The notes beneath the pieces were generated by a model. It searched no databases. It was given only the letters and a program-made list of their open reading frames with translations, and was not told the DNA's origin. Positions 63,993 to 64,000 of a DNA stretch of 64,000 nt are shown here, one piece after another. Where the stretch lies: the NCBI GenBank assembly GCA_017429505.1, contig JAFROW010000001.1, positions 48,466 through 112,465 on the forward strand, written 5' to 3'. Made by a program: the position numbers and the translations under genes. Positions within the stretch are counted from its first letter, which is position 1, and every line of letters begins with the position of its first letter. Origin of the DNA: Clostridia bacterium (lineage in GTDB: Bacteria > Bacillota > Clostridia > TANB77 > CAG-508).

Positions 63993-64000
63993 TCTACTGG

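Overview
The window is AT-rich DNA (GC in the high twenties by eye) from a low-GC Gram-positive bacterium, most likely a gut-type Clostridia or related Firmicute. Supporting markers are folate-type TrmFO, RNase J, a DUF951 protein, a TIGR04086 membrane protein, a YfhO family protein, a spore-coat-like Cys-rich miniprotein, strong AGGAGG ribosome sites and a Tn4451-family mobilizable transposon. Nearly all housekeeping genes lie on the minus strand. No rRNA operon or CRISPR array was seen.

Layout. 1-9969 (minus): the start of a YfhO family protein, then a surface-polysaccharide block read right to left: Wzt ATPase, a GT2-GT4 glycosyltransferase broken by one base, Wzm permease, a GtrII-like membrane protein, a polyprenyl-phosphate glycosyltransferase and metG. 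10-12 kb: TIGR04086 protein, a small protein and a ParE-type toxin-antitoxin pair. 12.4-18.4 kb (mostly plus): murC, a class B penicillin-binding protein, an HtrA protease and a Cys-rich miniprotein. 18.5-22.7 kb (minus): sortase, rsmA, two pseudouridine synthases and a divergent LspA-like protein. 22.9-25.7 kb: a secreted Big_2 protein, an IS91-like transposase and a dinJ-yafQ pair with broken yafQ. 26.5-26.9 kb: tRNA-Val, -Asp and -Phe. 27-32 kb: trmFO, three MazF/PemK-type genes, tRNA-Thr, two candidate small RNAs and an E2-like acyltransferase. 32.4-38.2 kb: DUF951, gltX, a DUF433/DUF5615 toxin-antitoxin pair, an unknown secreted protein and RNase J. 39.4-45.4 kb: smc, an OGG1-like glycosylase and a CNNM family protein. 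45.5-51 kb: a MMPL transporter module with a TetR regulator and a visible operator. 51.4-56.3 kb: recD2, comFC and a KAP-type P-loop NTPase in one operon.

From about 57072 to 63992 lies a Tn4451-like mobilizable transposon. It carries a large serine recombinase, a TnpW-like protein, a MobV relaxase, TnpV and a KilA-N protein, and is bounded by a near-perfect 17-nt inverted repeat. It has split a BRO-family antirepressor gene. Its cargo is a two-gene RiPP cassette: a 95-aa precursor ending in five cysteines spaced every four residues, followed by a radical SAM/SPASM maturase. Upstream of the relaxase is an array of six hairpins, a good oriT candidate. I regard this mobile RiPP cassette as the most interesting system in the window.

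Other recurring signals are a short GGGACGGAG-centred repeat family (one copy inserted in frame in a glycosyltransferase), a second AT-rich intergenic repeat, a hairpin leader shared by murC and an RluB-type gene, and three genes each broken by a single base.
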